A DNA stretch of 64,000 bases. Origin: Trinickia violacea. GTDB taxonomy: Bacteria > Pseudomonadota > Gammaproteobacteria > Burkholderiales > Burkholderiaceae. Below the pieces are notes generated by a model, which was given only the letters and a program-made list of their open reading frames with translations, searched no databases and was not told the DNA's origin. Both the position numbers and the translations under genes were made by a program. The stretch is from positions 3,631,251 through 3,695,250 of the forward strand of contig NZ_CP040078.1 in the NCBI RefSeq assembly GCF_005280735.1, read 5' to 3'. This document shows, piece by piece, positions 27,225 to 35,935 of this stretch. Numbering within the stretch: the stretch's first letter is position 1; each line of letters begins with the position of its first letter.

Positions 27225-28258
27225 GCCCCCGCTACCGCGCCGTGCTGAAGCACCAGCGCACGTGCGCGCATTTCCTGCGGGCTCATCTCGAAGGCGCGGC
27301 GAAACGCACGGGAAAAATCCGATGTGCTGTTAAAGCCGAGCCCGTAAGCGATTTCCGTCACGGGCAGATGCGGGTAACGCACCAGTTCGTCCGCAGCCGC
27401 CCTTAGCCTGCAATTGCGGATATACGCGCCGAGTCCGCCCTCGTGCTCGAACCAGCGATAGATCGTCGAGCGTTTCAACTGCAGCGCATCGACGACGCTC
27501 GCCGGCGTCAGATCGCCCCGGTGCAAACTGGCCTCAACGTAGCGCCTAACTTGCCCAATGATCGCGGCTTGAAGCGATGCGCGGTCAGCGCCCTTCAAGC
27601 TCGTGTCGTGCCGGAACGCGGCGATCAGAAGATCGGCGCCGGTGTTCAATGCGTCGGCTGCGCCGCCGGAGTCAAGCTTGGAAATGCCGCTGACGATCCC
27701 GGCCGCGTGATCGAGAATCAGACGCGCAAGCGGCGACTCCTGCGGGACGACCCGGCCATGAATCGAATCGACGTCCGGCAACCCCTCTGCCACGACCTGC
27801 CTCGGCACGAACAGCGTCAACACACGGCATGCGCCCCGTTCGACCTTGAACGGCTGGTTCAAGTCCAGCGCGACGATGCCGTGCTGCGGGTCGGCGGCAC
27901 TCCGCTTCTTGTGCATGCCCGTGACGCTGCCGACTCCCCCTTCCAGGAACATATGGAAGGCGATATTCCGATTCGCATCGGTGGAAACGCGCGCGACCGA
28001 GCGCTCCAGGACCATCGCGTCGGTGCTGCAATCGGTAAAAGTCAGTCCGCCGACGCCATAAAAGTCGATGTGTCCGTTGAACCCCTCGGAGAGCTGCTGC
28101 TTCGATGGCGGCACGTCCACCACGTGCCCCACGCGAGCGCGCCAAGCCAGCAATTGTTCGGTAGCGGTGAGCGCGCGGGTGCTGAAAGTGTGCGTCACGA
28201 CGCCGTCACGAAGTGCGGCGTCGCGCGTGGTTCCGTTCGGCATCGAACGCTCGGTCAT
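27221..28258 (-). CDS. AraC-family transcriptional regulator
   Basis: 345 residues. The C-terminal double HTH is clear: LTPASVVDALQLKRSTIYRWFEHEGGLGAYIRNCRLRAAADELVRYPHLPVTEIAYGLGFNSTSDFSRAFRRAFEMSPQEMRA. The N-terminal ~200 residues resemble the AraC-binding-like domain of activators such as FeaR/NphR (aromatic amine or phenol catabolism). GAAAGG lies before the ATG. Stop codons overlap with the convergent MFS gene. No obvious catabolic operon is next to it. Confidence 0.87.
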   Translation of the reverse strand: MTERSMPNGTTRDAALRDGVVTHTFSTRALTATEQLLAWRARVGHVVDVPPSKQQLSEGFNGHIDFYGVGGLTFTDCSTDAMVLERSVARVSTDANRNIAFHMFLEGGVGSVTGMHKKRSAADPQHGIVALDLNQPFKVERGACRVLTLFVPRQVVAEGLPDVDSIHGRVVPQESPLARLILDHAAGIVSGISKLDSGGAADALNTGADLLIAAFRHDTSLKGADRASLQAAIIGQVRRYVEASLHRGDLTPASVVDALQLKRSTIYRWFEHEGGLGAYIRNCRLRAAADELVRYPHLPVTEIAYGLGFNSTSDFSRAFRRAFEMSPQEMRARALVLQHGAVAGA

Positions 28259-28433
28259 GGTGCCTTTCGACGAGGGAAGAAATACGGTGCCGCCGCTGGC
28301 GGCAGCGGCAACCCAAATGGTAAGGCTGCCGGCGTCGAGAAGTGAGACGCACGGTCAAGCGTAGCAAGAAAACTACGATATTGTGGGCGGGGTTAAGGCT
28401 CTAGAAGCCTTTACACGGGATGCGGGGGCTCCT

Positions 28434-28718
28434 ATGACTGTCACCAGCGACCAACCCACGGCCAAGACCGGGGAACTGCTGCCGGCGAAGCTGGCGGACA
28501 CCCAGCTCGACCACTTCGAGCGCATGGTCCAAATCGTCACGCGCACCGACGCCGCCACCGCGGCGAACCGGTTCGATGCCGATTACTGGGAAAAGCGCAT
28601 TCGAGCGCTCGTCAAAACCCACGATCTCGTGACCACTCAGCGATGCCGCGTGATCACGATGCTCGACCTGCTCGAGCGACACGCGCTGATCAAAGCACGC
28701 GAGGGCACAGCAGCCTGA
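28434..28718 (+). CDS. Small conserved-looking protein of unknown function
   Basis: 94 residues from an ATG preceded by a G-rich ribosome site; the frame is open 17 codons further upstream. The sequence is soluble and largely helical (AKLADTQLDHFERMVQIVTRT, then YWEKRIRALVKTHDLVTTQRCRVITMLDLLERHALI). No domain is recognised. Codon use matches its neighbours, and a strong terminator follows about 90 bp downstream, so it is probably a real monocistronic gene. Confidence 0.55.
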   Translation: MTVTSDQPTAKTGELLPAKLADTQLDHFERMVQIVTRTDAATAANRFDADYWEKRIRALVKTHDLVTTQRCRVITMLDLLERHALIKAREGTAA

Positions 28719-28807
28719 GAGAAGCGGTAGAAATGGCACGGCTTGAATTGCGCGCGGCGCCGCGCATGCGAAGATGGGCCGGCTAGTTAAAAAAACCACA
28801 ACTTATG

Positions 28808-28840
28808 GGCCGAAGATTCACGCAATCTTCGGCCTTTTTT
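28808..28840 (+). terminator. Rho-independent terminator
   Basis: An 11-bp perfect stem GGCCGAAGATT / AATCTTCGGCC with a five-base loop is followed by six T on the plus strand. It ends transcription of the small gene at 28434 and lies opposite the end of the convergent channel gene. Confidence 0.9.
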
Positions 28841-28876
28841 CTATTCGCTCGATTGAGCGGACGAGCGGAACAGGCT

Positions 28877-29677
28877 TCATTTCGCGGCGTCGGCGCGCGC
28901 CGCGAGCTTGCCGACCAGCGCATCCGCGACGAGCTCGTCCATGATCACCACGTTGGTTGCGCCGGCGCTTTCCAGCAAGGTCTTTCGCAACCCGTTCTCC
29001 CCCGGCACCGAGATCGCGAGCGAGCCGTTGAGCGTGTGCGAGAGCAGGGTGACGGCGAGATTATTGTTGGAGTCGGGGGTCGTCACGACAAGCGACTTGG
29101 CGCTGTCCAGCCGCGCCTGCCTGAGCACGTCGTCGAACACTCCGGGCAATCCGAGCACGACCATGTGTCCGCGATCCGCGGCCCTGTCCGCCTGAGCCTG
29201 ATCGCCGACGACCACGAGCACCGTCTCGCCCGCTTCGCGCAGACGCTCGGCGACCAGCGCGCCGAGCGAGTGGAAGCCGACGACCACGACATGGTTGGAG
29301 AGCTCCGCGAGCCTGCGTTCCATCATCCTGTTCTCCTTGTAGAACATCACGTCGTCGCCGGACAGCATGCCCGTGAGCCTCGACACTGCGTACCCGCCGA
29401 CCACCATCGTGGCGAACATCGCGAGCAGCATGAACAGCTTCTGAGGCTCGTCGAGTTCAGAAAAAGCGCCGAGCGTCGTGATGAGATTCGCGCCGTTCCA
29501 CAGGGCCGAGAAGAGTTTGGTCCCGAACGACGCATTCGATTGATCGAGCAGGACAAGCCCAACGGTCGCGCCGCCCAGTATCAAGAACAGCAAGCCGACA
29601 GTGCGGCGCGCGCGGTGCGTCCACGCGCGCACCCGGATGGCGCCAAGGCGCGGCTCGTTAACGCGAAAGATCCACAT
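28877..29677 (-). CDS. K+-channel-like protein with TrkA-N (RCK) domain
   Basis: 266 residues from the ATG with a GAGGAG site. Two membrane helices (about 27-44 and 80-98) flank a pore-loop-like segment. A cytosolic Rossmann TrkA-N domain starts at about residue 129 (NHVVVVGFHSLG) and continues through the GDQAQADRAADRGHMVVLG and TTPDSNNNLAVTLLSH stretches. This is the two-helix plus RCK plan of MthK-like channels. The selectivity filter, normally TVGYG, reads TTLGAF at residues 67-72, so potassium selectivity is doubtful. Inner membrane. Ligand and physiological ion unknown. Confidence 0.78.
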   Translation of the reverse strand: MWIFRVNEPRLGAIRVRAWTHRARRTVGLLFLILGGATVGLVLLDQSNASFGTKLFSALWNGANLITTLGAFSELDEPQKLFMLLAMFATMVVGGYAVSRLTGMLSGDDVMFYKENRMMERRLAELSNHVVVVGFHSLGALVAERLREAGETVLVVVGDQAQADRAADRGHMVVLGLPGVFDDVLRQARLDSAKSLVVTTPDSNNNLAVTLLSHTLNGSLAISVPGENGLRKTLLESAGATNVVIMDELVADALVGKLAARADAAK

Positions 29678-29849
29678 TGGCTCCTCGTACGGTCGAACCA
29701 GGAACAAGAGCGAACCCAAGGCTTCGGGTGCGTCGCAACAACGGCAGCGCGGCCTGACGAGGCATCATTGCACACCGCCGATGGGCTTGTCATGAGCGCC
29801 ATGCCCATGGAACGGCCGCTCGGCTGAGCCGATAGCATTTATTTGTTAT

Positions 29850-29946
29850 GATGCGTTCTGCATCCAGAGTCGGACGAGTCCGACGCCAACCTGCCTTCCC
29901 GGGCAAGGTGGAAGCCCTAGCTAGGGCGATGCGGCCGATTGTCGGC
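29850..29946 (+). ncRNA. Hairpin-rich 5' leader, possible cis-regulatory RNA
   Basis: Within about 100 bases there are consecutive stems: GATGC/GCATC (29850-29864), GTCGGAC/GTCCGAC (29869-29884), a CCAACCTGCC/GGCAAGGTGG stem with two bulged A (29887-29910), the perfect palindrome GCCCTAGCTAGGGC (29914-29927) and GCCGA/TCGGC (29934-29946). The next gene starts at 30007. The clustering suggests a folded leader or riboswitch-like element. I could not match it to a known class. Confidence 0.4.
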
Positions 29947-30006
29947 AACGAAGCGGGAGCGGCATAGCTAGCACCGGTTCGAACACCATCACTTTCCGGA
30001 GCTTCT

Positions 30007-30351
30007 ATGCGTCAAGCCACCTCCTCACAACCCGCGGCAGCGGACCCAGTCGAGAACTGGTCGCAATGTCTGCCGGGTTTTCAGCTGACCCACATCATCC
30101 ATCTCGTCTCCGTTGCAAGCCGGGACGTCGTCGCACGCGTCAAAGCGTATCTCAGCGAGCAGGAAGCGTCCGTCAGCGATTTCGTGGTGCTGCGAAGCGG
30201 TGACGTCCTGGATCAGAAGATCGTTCTGGACGGGATCGGCGAGCGGCGGGCCAAGGCGCTGCGCGAGCAGCTCTTGATTCTCGATGGCGTATTGCGCATC
30301 CGTGTAGAGCATTGCTTTGTGCGTAGGCCCGGCTTAAACGGCGCCGCTTGA
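30007..30351 (+). CDS. Small protein with possible ACT-like fold, function unknown
   Basis: 114 residues. The core FQLTHIIHLVSVASRDVVARVKAYLSEQEASVSDFVVLRSGDVLDQKIVLDGIGERRAKALREQLLILDGVLRIRVEH alternates strands and helices in a beta-alpha-beta-beta-alpha-beta order with a final RIRVEH strand, as in ACT/regulatory domains. A GGAG site (ccggagcttct) precedes the ATG. It is preceded by an unusual hairpin-rich leader. If the ACT resemblance is right it may bind an amino acid, but this is inference. Confidence 0.6.
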   Translation: MRQATSSQPAAADPVENWSQCLPGFQLTHIIHLVSVASRDVVARVKAYLSEQEASVSDFVVLRSGDVLDQKIVLDGIGERRAKALREQLLILDGVLRIRVEHCFVRRPGLNGAA

Positions 30352-30958
30352 GTGGACTCGATGAGGGCGAGTTATTGATTCGCCCGCTCGCTCGGTGTGC
30401 TTGCGCAATGTGAGCGCACCGAGTGAAAGCATTTTGTCGGCCGATGTTATGATTTTGAATCAATTGGCAAACTAGAAATCTTTCAAAATGAAATAATAAT
30501 GATATTCGGGTCGAATTCAAAACACGCCGCAAAAATCAAGCCGCGCAAATCCTACCTGCTATACTCCCGCACCTTTTTTAAAAATCGTCGAAATCCAATT
30601 AGGATAATCACGCCAATTATCATTGCCGAATTGGCAAATCAATACTAATGGCGGAATTGGATAGTATTTCGAAACGGTATTTTTAAAGAGGGTCGCAATC
30701 TCCAAGCCAATTTTGACGCGGATTAGCCTCGTTTAGGGCAGGCAAATGTCTGCTAAATATCGCGGCCTTCAGGGATATTGGCCCGTTATTCGGGCTCCAT
30801 TAAAGCATTTATTTCCGGAGCGACCCGGTCAATAACACCGATCCTCATTCGCGTCACGCGATTTTTTGAGGATTAATTTCCTTTGTTGAGAATTAGATTT
30901 CCATTAGCATGCGACGTGCCTAAATCCTCAGACTCAACCACGCAAAAAGGGTCACGTC
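30352..30958. other. AT-rich 600-bp non-coding region with repeated CCAATT/AATTGG motifs
   Basis: No gene seen. Composition is much richer in A and T than the rest of the window. The motif CCAATT or its complement AATTGG occurs at about 30463, 30595, 30613, 30629, 30655 and 30707, one of them in the near-palindrome GCCGAATTGGC. The region precedes the large secreted protein and is probably its extended regulatory region. Confidence 0.6.
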
Positions 30959-33577
30959 GTGTCGAATCGAGAAGCCATCCATCTTCGTCTATCCGCCAAT
31001 TCAATTTGGCGAATGAATACTAAAGTCCGTTTTACCGAACTTCTGTTCGGGTTGATTTTGAGCCTCGCGGCGCTCTGGACCACCAGCGCCCACGCTCAAA
31101 GCACGCTGGTCGTCAGCGGGGTCACCTATACGCTTTGCGCGCAAGAGAACCAGTTCTGTTCGTTCAGCGGCAGCGCAAAAGTCGTCTTCGGCACCAGCAC
31201 GTCGTATGACGTCAACGGACCGTTCACGAACGGCGTGAGCTGCACGAACGGCGTCGTTTCCCAAACGGACCCGGCCTACGGCTATCAAAAGAGCTGCTGG
31301 TACGCCAGCGGCACGTCGAGCGGGTCGAGCTCCAGCTCGACCTCCGGCACGAGCACAAGCACGAGCACCGGCACCTCCACGCCGGCGACGACCTCGTGGA
31401 CCAAATGCGCGTCTGAAAACGGCTACTGCTCGTTCACGGGAACGGTGAACGTTCTGTTCGGCGCCAGCACGACGGCCAACAACGTGACCAAGAGCTTCAC
31501 GAACGGCGTGGCCTGCACGAACGCGGCGTTCGGCGGCGATCCCGCCTACGGCACGACCAAGAGCTGCTGGATTCCGTCGTCGAGCAGCACCGCCTCCACG
31601 GGCTCCGGTTCGACGTCGGGCACCAGCACCGGCTCGACCTCCGGCTCGACCTCCGGCTCGACTTCCGGCTCGACTTCCGGCTCGACTTCCGGCTCGAAGA
31701 CGGGCTCAAGCACCGGCACGACTACGGGTTCGACCTCCGGCAGCGGTACGAGCACGGGCACCGGCTCGTCGTCGACTACGGGCAGCTCCACGAGCACGTC
31801 GTCGAGCGGCGCCATCAGCTGCGCCGCGCCCACCACGGCCTCCGGCGGCAGCACCAACGGCGTGATCACCGCCGATACGCCGAGCTCGGACGGCACGCGT
31901 CTGTTCGCTGCGGGCGCCACGTTCCCGATGCAGTTCGTCACCAACGCGCCGTCGTCCGATACCGTCACCTGGTCCGTTCAGGATGCCCTCGGCAACATCA
32001 AGGGCAGCGGCACGTTCCCGGTCGCGAGCGGCGCGCAGACGAACACGCTCTCGTGCAAGTCCTCGCTCGGCGGCTACTTCGCCGTGACGGCGACGCTCGC
32101 CAACGCGGGCGGCACCTTGCCGGAAGCCGGCACGCGTCCGTCGGGCATCAGCACGTTCGGCATCATTCCCAACGTCTCGAGCGCCATCCCGGCCGTCACG
32201 TACGCGCACCAGGATCAGCACCGCTTCGGCATGCAGGGCTTCAACAGCAATGCCGCTGCCCTGGCTGACCTCAACATTTCGCAAACGATCGACGACCGCG
32301 AGCTCTCCACCATGGAGCCGAACGGCCCGAACACGTGGACGCCGTCGCTCTCGAGCCTCAACTCGCAGTACACGAGCGGCAAGGTCATGCGTCTCGTGCG
32401 CCTCGACGGCATTCCGGGGTGGGCCAGCCCCACCGGCGCCTACCAGGACGACACCAACGCGCCGACGAATCTGAGCTACTACCAGAGCTACATGGCGCGC
32501 GTCGGCACGGATACGGAAGCGGACCGCAAGGCTTACTTCCCGACCCAGTCGAAGAACTACTACCAGGTGACGTGGGAGCCGCAGTGGGTGGATTCGCAAG
32601 CGAACTTCGTCGCGATGTATGCGGCGGTCTACGCCGGCTTGCACTCGACTGACCCGAACGCTGTCGTCATGGGCCCGACCAACCCGTTCCCGGCCAACTG
32701 CCAGACGCAGTGCTCGAGCGGCTATCTGCAAACCTACGCCGCACTGGGCTTGGGCAACTACATCGACGGCGTCACGACGCACGGCTACTACAACGCCGGC
32801 ACGTACCCGGCACATCCGCCCGAGCTGTACGACACGGACCCGAACCCGGCGAACGTCGCCAACGCGCTCGACAAGCAGATGCAGCAGCTGCGCTCGGAGA
32901 TGCAGACGATCAAGCCGAACATGAAGCTCTGGTCGACCGAGCTCGGCATCAGCTACGACTCGAACGTGAACTACGGCCCGAACTCCCCGTCGGCCAACCA
33001 GCTCTACGCACAGGCCGCCGTTGCCGCGCGTGCGAATCTGATTGTCCTCGGCGAAGGTGCGCAGGTGACGTACTTCTTCTACGGTCCGGACTACCCGGGT
33101 GAAGTCGGCTACGGTTCGTTCTTCGACATCGTCGATGCGCAAGGCAACTACGGCGCAACGAACCTGAGCCCGAAGCCGGAAGCGATGGCGTTCGCCGCGA
33201 TGACGCGCATTGTCGACGGCACGCAAACGCTCGGCCGCCTGAACGGCTTGCCGTCGATGGTGTATGGCTATGCGTTCCAGCAGCTCTCGGGCAACACGGT
33301 CATCACCGCCTTGTGGACGCACAACAACGCGCAGTGGCCGACGTCGGCGGGCAGCTATAGCCAGACGTACAGCACGAACTACTCGCTGACCGTCGATGCG
33401 AGCGGCGCGAGCGGCAACGTGACGGTGCTCGACATGATGGGCAACGCGAGCACCGTGCCTTACACGAACGGCGTGGTGAACCTGACGCTGACCGAGGCCC
33501 CGATCTACGTCGTGTCTTCGAACCCGAGCGTGATCAAGGCCAACGTCACCGTGCCGGTCGGCTACACCGGGCAATAA
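30959..33577 (+). CDS. Secreted multidomain protein with putative clan-A glycoside hydrolase domain
   Basis: 872 residues from a GTG with AAAAAGG upstream; an ATG 18 codons later (MNTKVRFTELLFGL) is an alternative, and the signal peptide (cleavage after SAHAQS) fits either. Two homologous ~55-residue modules follow (TLCAQENQFCSFSG... and KCASENGYCSFTG..., each ending in KSCW with conserved Cys), separated and followed by Ser/Thr/Gly linkers. From about residue 415 a large domain resembles a TIM-barrel glycoside hydrolase: TWEPQW (Glu540) and WSTELG (Glu661) could be acid/base and nucleophile, with YFFYGPDYP near the end. The last ~90 residues look like a beta-sandwich. Possibly acts on an exopolysaccharide; family not certain. 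Confidence 0.7.
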   Translation: MSNREAIHLRLSANSIWRMNTKVRFTELLFGLILSLAALWTTSAHAQSTLVVSGVTYTLCAQENQFCSFSGSAKVVFGTSTSYDVNGPFTNGVSCTNGVVSQTDPAYGYQKSCWYASGTSSGSSSSSTSGTSTSTSTGTSTPATTSWTKCASENGYCSFTGTVNVLFGASTTANNVTKSFTNGVACTNAAFGGDPAYGTTKSCWIPSSSSTASTGSGSTSGTSTGSTSGSTSGSTSGSTSGSTSGSKTGSSTGTTTGSTSGSGTSTGTGSSSTTGSSTSTSSSGAISCAAPTTASGGSTNGVITADTPSSDGTRLFAAGATFPMQFVTNAPSSDTVTWSVQDALGNIKGSGTFPVASGAQTNTLSCKSSLGGYFAVTATLANAGGTLPEAGTRPSGISTFGIIPNVSSAIPAVTYAHQDQHRFGMQGFNSNAAALADLNISQTIDDRELSTMEPNGPNTWTPSLSSLNSQYTSGKVMRLVRLDGIPGWASPTGAYQDDTNAPTNLSYYQSYMARVGTDTEADRKAYFPTQSKNYYQVTWEPQWVDSQANFVAMYAAVYAGLHSTDPNAVVMGPTNPFPANCQTQCSSGYLQTYAALGLGNYIDGVTTHGYYNAGTYPAHPPELYDTDPNPANVANALDKQMQQLRSEMQTIKPNMKLWSTELGISYDSNVNYGPNSPSANQLYAQAAVAARANLIVLGEGAQVTYFFYGPDYPGEVGYGSFFDIVDAQGNYGATNLSPKPEAMAFAAMTRIVDGTQTLGRLNGLPSMVYGYAFQQLSGNTVITALWTHNNAQWPTSAGSYSQTYSTNYSLTVDASGASGNVTVLDMMGNASTVPYTNGVVNLTLTEAPIYVVSSNPSVIKANVTVPVGYTGQ
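31631..31690 (+). repeat. Five tandem 12-bp repeats encoding GSTS linker
   Basis: The unit GGCTCGACYTCC is repeated five times in full, with a partial sixth copy, encoding GSTS each time. It forms part of the low-complexity linker between the second N-terminal module and the catalytic-like domain. In-frame copy changes would alter linker length only. Confidence 0.9.
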
Positions 33578-33601
33578 CGGTTGAGGGAAACGCCGCGGCC
33601 A

Positions 33602-35788
33602 TCACGGCCGCGGCTGAAACCCTGCCACCCCCATCTGCCACAACGCGAACGACCACGAGTCGGCCAGCTGATTCGCACGTTGCGCCGTGCTCGACCCCAT
33701 GCCGTGACCGGCGTCGTAGTCGACGCGCAACAGCACCGGACGGCCGCTGCTCGTGGCCTCTTGCACGCGAGCGGCCATCTTCATCATGTGCCACGGCGAC
33801 ACCCGCGGATCGTTGGCTCCCGTCGTAAACAGCACCGCAGGATAAGGCGTGCCGTCATGGATGTGCGCATAGGCGCTCATCGCATACAGGCCGTGAAAGC
33901 CGGATTCGGTTGAAGTCGAACCCATCTCGGGCACATTCGGCGGGCCGTTCGGTTCCGTCTCGAAGCGCAACGCATCCGACACCCCGACGTCGTCGAGCAC
34001 GACGCGGAACAGCCCCGGATCGATCGTCAGCGCACCCCCCATCACGATACCGCCCGCGCTTCGGCCATTGGCCGCCAGATACTTCGACTGCGTGTAGCGC
34101 TGCCCGATCATGTGGCGCGCGGAAGCGATGAAGTCGAGCATCGTGTTGATCTTCGTGAGCTTCTGTCCCGCGCGATGCCACGCATCGCCGTATTCCCCGC
34201 CGCCGCGCATGTGCGAGACCGCGATGATGCCGCCTTGCTCGAGCCACGCTTGCCACTCGGGCCGGTACGCCGGGTCCAGCGACAGGCCATAGCTGCCGTA
34301 GCCCAGCACGATCGTCGGGTGCGTGCCGTCGCGCGTCACGCCCTTCTTCGCGATGATCGACACGGGAACACGCGTGCCGTCGTAGCTCGTGGCGAACTCG
34401 TCGTGCGCTTCGTAGGCGTCGGATTCCGTCTTCGAAGGCGGAACGAGACCGGTGTCGGCGGCGGCAGCCGCGCCCGGCTGATATGCGATCTCGCGAGGCG
34501 CCTTGACCCAGCCTTGAAGCCCGAACATGACGCCGGGCGCATGCGCATCGGTAGCCAGGCCGCGGAGGGTGCCGTCAAACGGAAGACCGATCGACTTGCT
34601 CTCCTTGCCGTCGAACGACACGCGCTGAAGCTGGAAGCTCGCGCCGGCACGTTCGGCGACATAGATGGCGTCGCTTGCGAGCTCGAACGCGTCGATCACG
34701 TTCGCGCCCTGCGGCACGATCGTATCGGCAAGCCCGAGATCCGGATGCTTAAGCGGCACCGACAGAATCTGAAAGCGCGGTGCGCCTTTTTCCGTCAGCA
34801 CGTAAAGACGGTCGCCGCGCAACTGCGCGTCGGTCACGCCGTCTTCGGGCGTCGCGATCTTCTTCCACGGCGTCTTGGCGCCATGGATCTTGTCGAGCGG
34901 CGCGACGTAGAACGTGTTCGGGTTGTCGTCCATGTTGCGGTTCGCGACCGCAACGGCATACGGCGAATCCGGCGACAGCAGCACATAGGTCGCCTGACCT
35001 TCCGGCACGTCGACATCCTTCGAAACGCCTTTGCCGAAGACCGCGTCGTCGCCGTCGCCTTCGGGGTGCTGGCCGAGCACATGCAGGAACGTCGCGGCGT
35101 TGTACTCGCTCAACGCGGGCGGCGTGTCGGGGCCGGCTTTCGGATAGCGCAGGTAGAAGAACGACTGGTTGTCGTTGCGCCACGACACGACGCAATCGCT
35201 CGTGCGGTCGATCGACTCCGCAAGCGCCTTGCCGGTCTTCAGATCCATCACGTGCAGCACGCTCTTCTCCGAGCCGCCTTCGGAAATGCCATAGGCCACA
35301 TAGCGGCCGTCCCACGAGGGCGAGTACCAGTCGAGCGCGAAGTGGTGAGCACTATCCGAAGACAGCTTCGCCGGATCGACGAGCACCTGTTCTTCGCCGT
35401 TGATGCCGTCGCGATACGCGAGCTTCGGCACGCTGGCACCGGGCTCGAACAGGTCGTAGAAGAGCCGGTCGCCGCGACGCGTGAAGTTGTCGCGCCGCAC
35501 GTCATTGCCCATCAGACTCTGGATGCGCTGGGCCATGACGGCGCGCCCCGGAATGCTGTCGAGCACCTTGCGGGTGTAGTCGGCTTGCCCTTTCATCCAG
35601 TGCTGGACTTCCGGGTCTTTCAGATTTTCCATGTAGCGGTAGTCGTCGACGACCGGCGTGCCGTAGTAGGTCTCGGTGACCGGACGGATGGGGGCGACTG
35701 GGGGGCCATCGGCGGACCATGATGCGCCGGAGACGGCAAACAGCGAGGAAGCGAGCGTTACGGCGAGTAGAGGCTTTGTTGGTTTCAT
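33602..35788 (-). CDS. Prolyl oligopeptidase family serine peptidase, exported
   Basis: 728 residues from the MKPTKPLLAVTLASSLF start, which provides a signal peptide (cleavage near SWSADG); a longer in-frame extension lacks this. An N-terminal beta-propeller (PVVDDYRYMENLKDPEVQHWMKGQADYTR) precedes the alpha/beta-hydrolase domain. The catalytic triad is Ser in NGRSAGGIVMGG, Asp in TTGANDPRVSPWH and His in DYDAGHGMGSS. S9A family; periplasmic cleavage of short proline-containing peptides. It is convergent with the secreted hydrolase gene, 24 bp apart. Confidence 0.93.
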   Translation of the reverse strand: MKPTKPLLAVTLASSLFAVSGASWSADGPPVAPIRPVTETYYGTPVVDDYRYMENLKDPEVQHWMKGQADYTRKVLDSIPGRAVMAQRIQSLMGNDVRRDNFTRRGDRLFYDLFEPGASVPKLAYRDGINGEEQVLVDPAKLSSDSAHHFALDWYSPSWDGRYVAYGISEGGSEKSVLHVMDLKTGKALAESIDRTSDCVVSWRNDNQSFFYLRYPKAGPDTPPALSEYNAATFLHVLGQHPEGDGDDAVFGKGVSKDVDVPEGQATYVLLSPDSPYAVAVANRNMDDNPNTFYVAPLDKIHGAKTPWKKIATPEDGVTDAQLRGDRLYVLTEKGAPRFQILSVPLKHPDLGLADTIVPQGANVIDAFELASDAIYVAERAGASFQLQRVSFDGKESKSIGLPFDGTLRGLATDAHAPGVMFGLQGWVKAPREIAYQPGAAAAADTGLVPPSKTESDAYEAHDEFATSYDGTRVPVSIIAKKGVTRDGTHPTIVLGYGSYGLSLDPAYRPEWQAWLEQGGIIAVSHMRGGGEYGDAWHRAGQKLTKINTMLDFIASARHMIGQRYTQSKYLAANGRSAGGIVMGGALTIDPGLFRVVLDDVGVSDALRFETEPNGPPNVPEMGSTSTESGFHGLYAMSAYAHIHDGTPYPAVLFTTGANDPRVSPWHMMKMAARVQEATSSGRPVLLRVDYDAGHGMGSSTAQRANQLADSWSFALWQMGVAGFQPRP

Positions 35789-35935
35789 TCGGGCTCTCAA
35801 AGTAACAATGCGCGAGACGGATGTCGCGCGTGCTTGACCGGCCTTGTGGGCCGAAGCGTCGGCGTCTTTATATACCGACAAAATTCTGCACTCTGCAGGA
35901 CGCGGATGGGTAGGACGTCGGCTAGAGCGTCACGC

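Noticed and set aside
31706..33574. 622-codon antisense frame across the secreted protein gene.
   Set aside because: Typical GC-rich shadow: Arg/Val/His-rich with no domain, opposite a gene with a signal peptide and recognisable modules.
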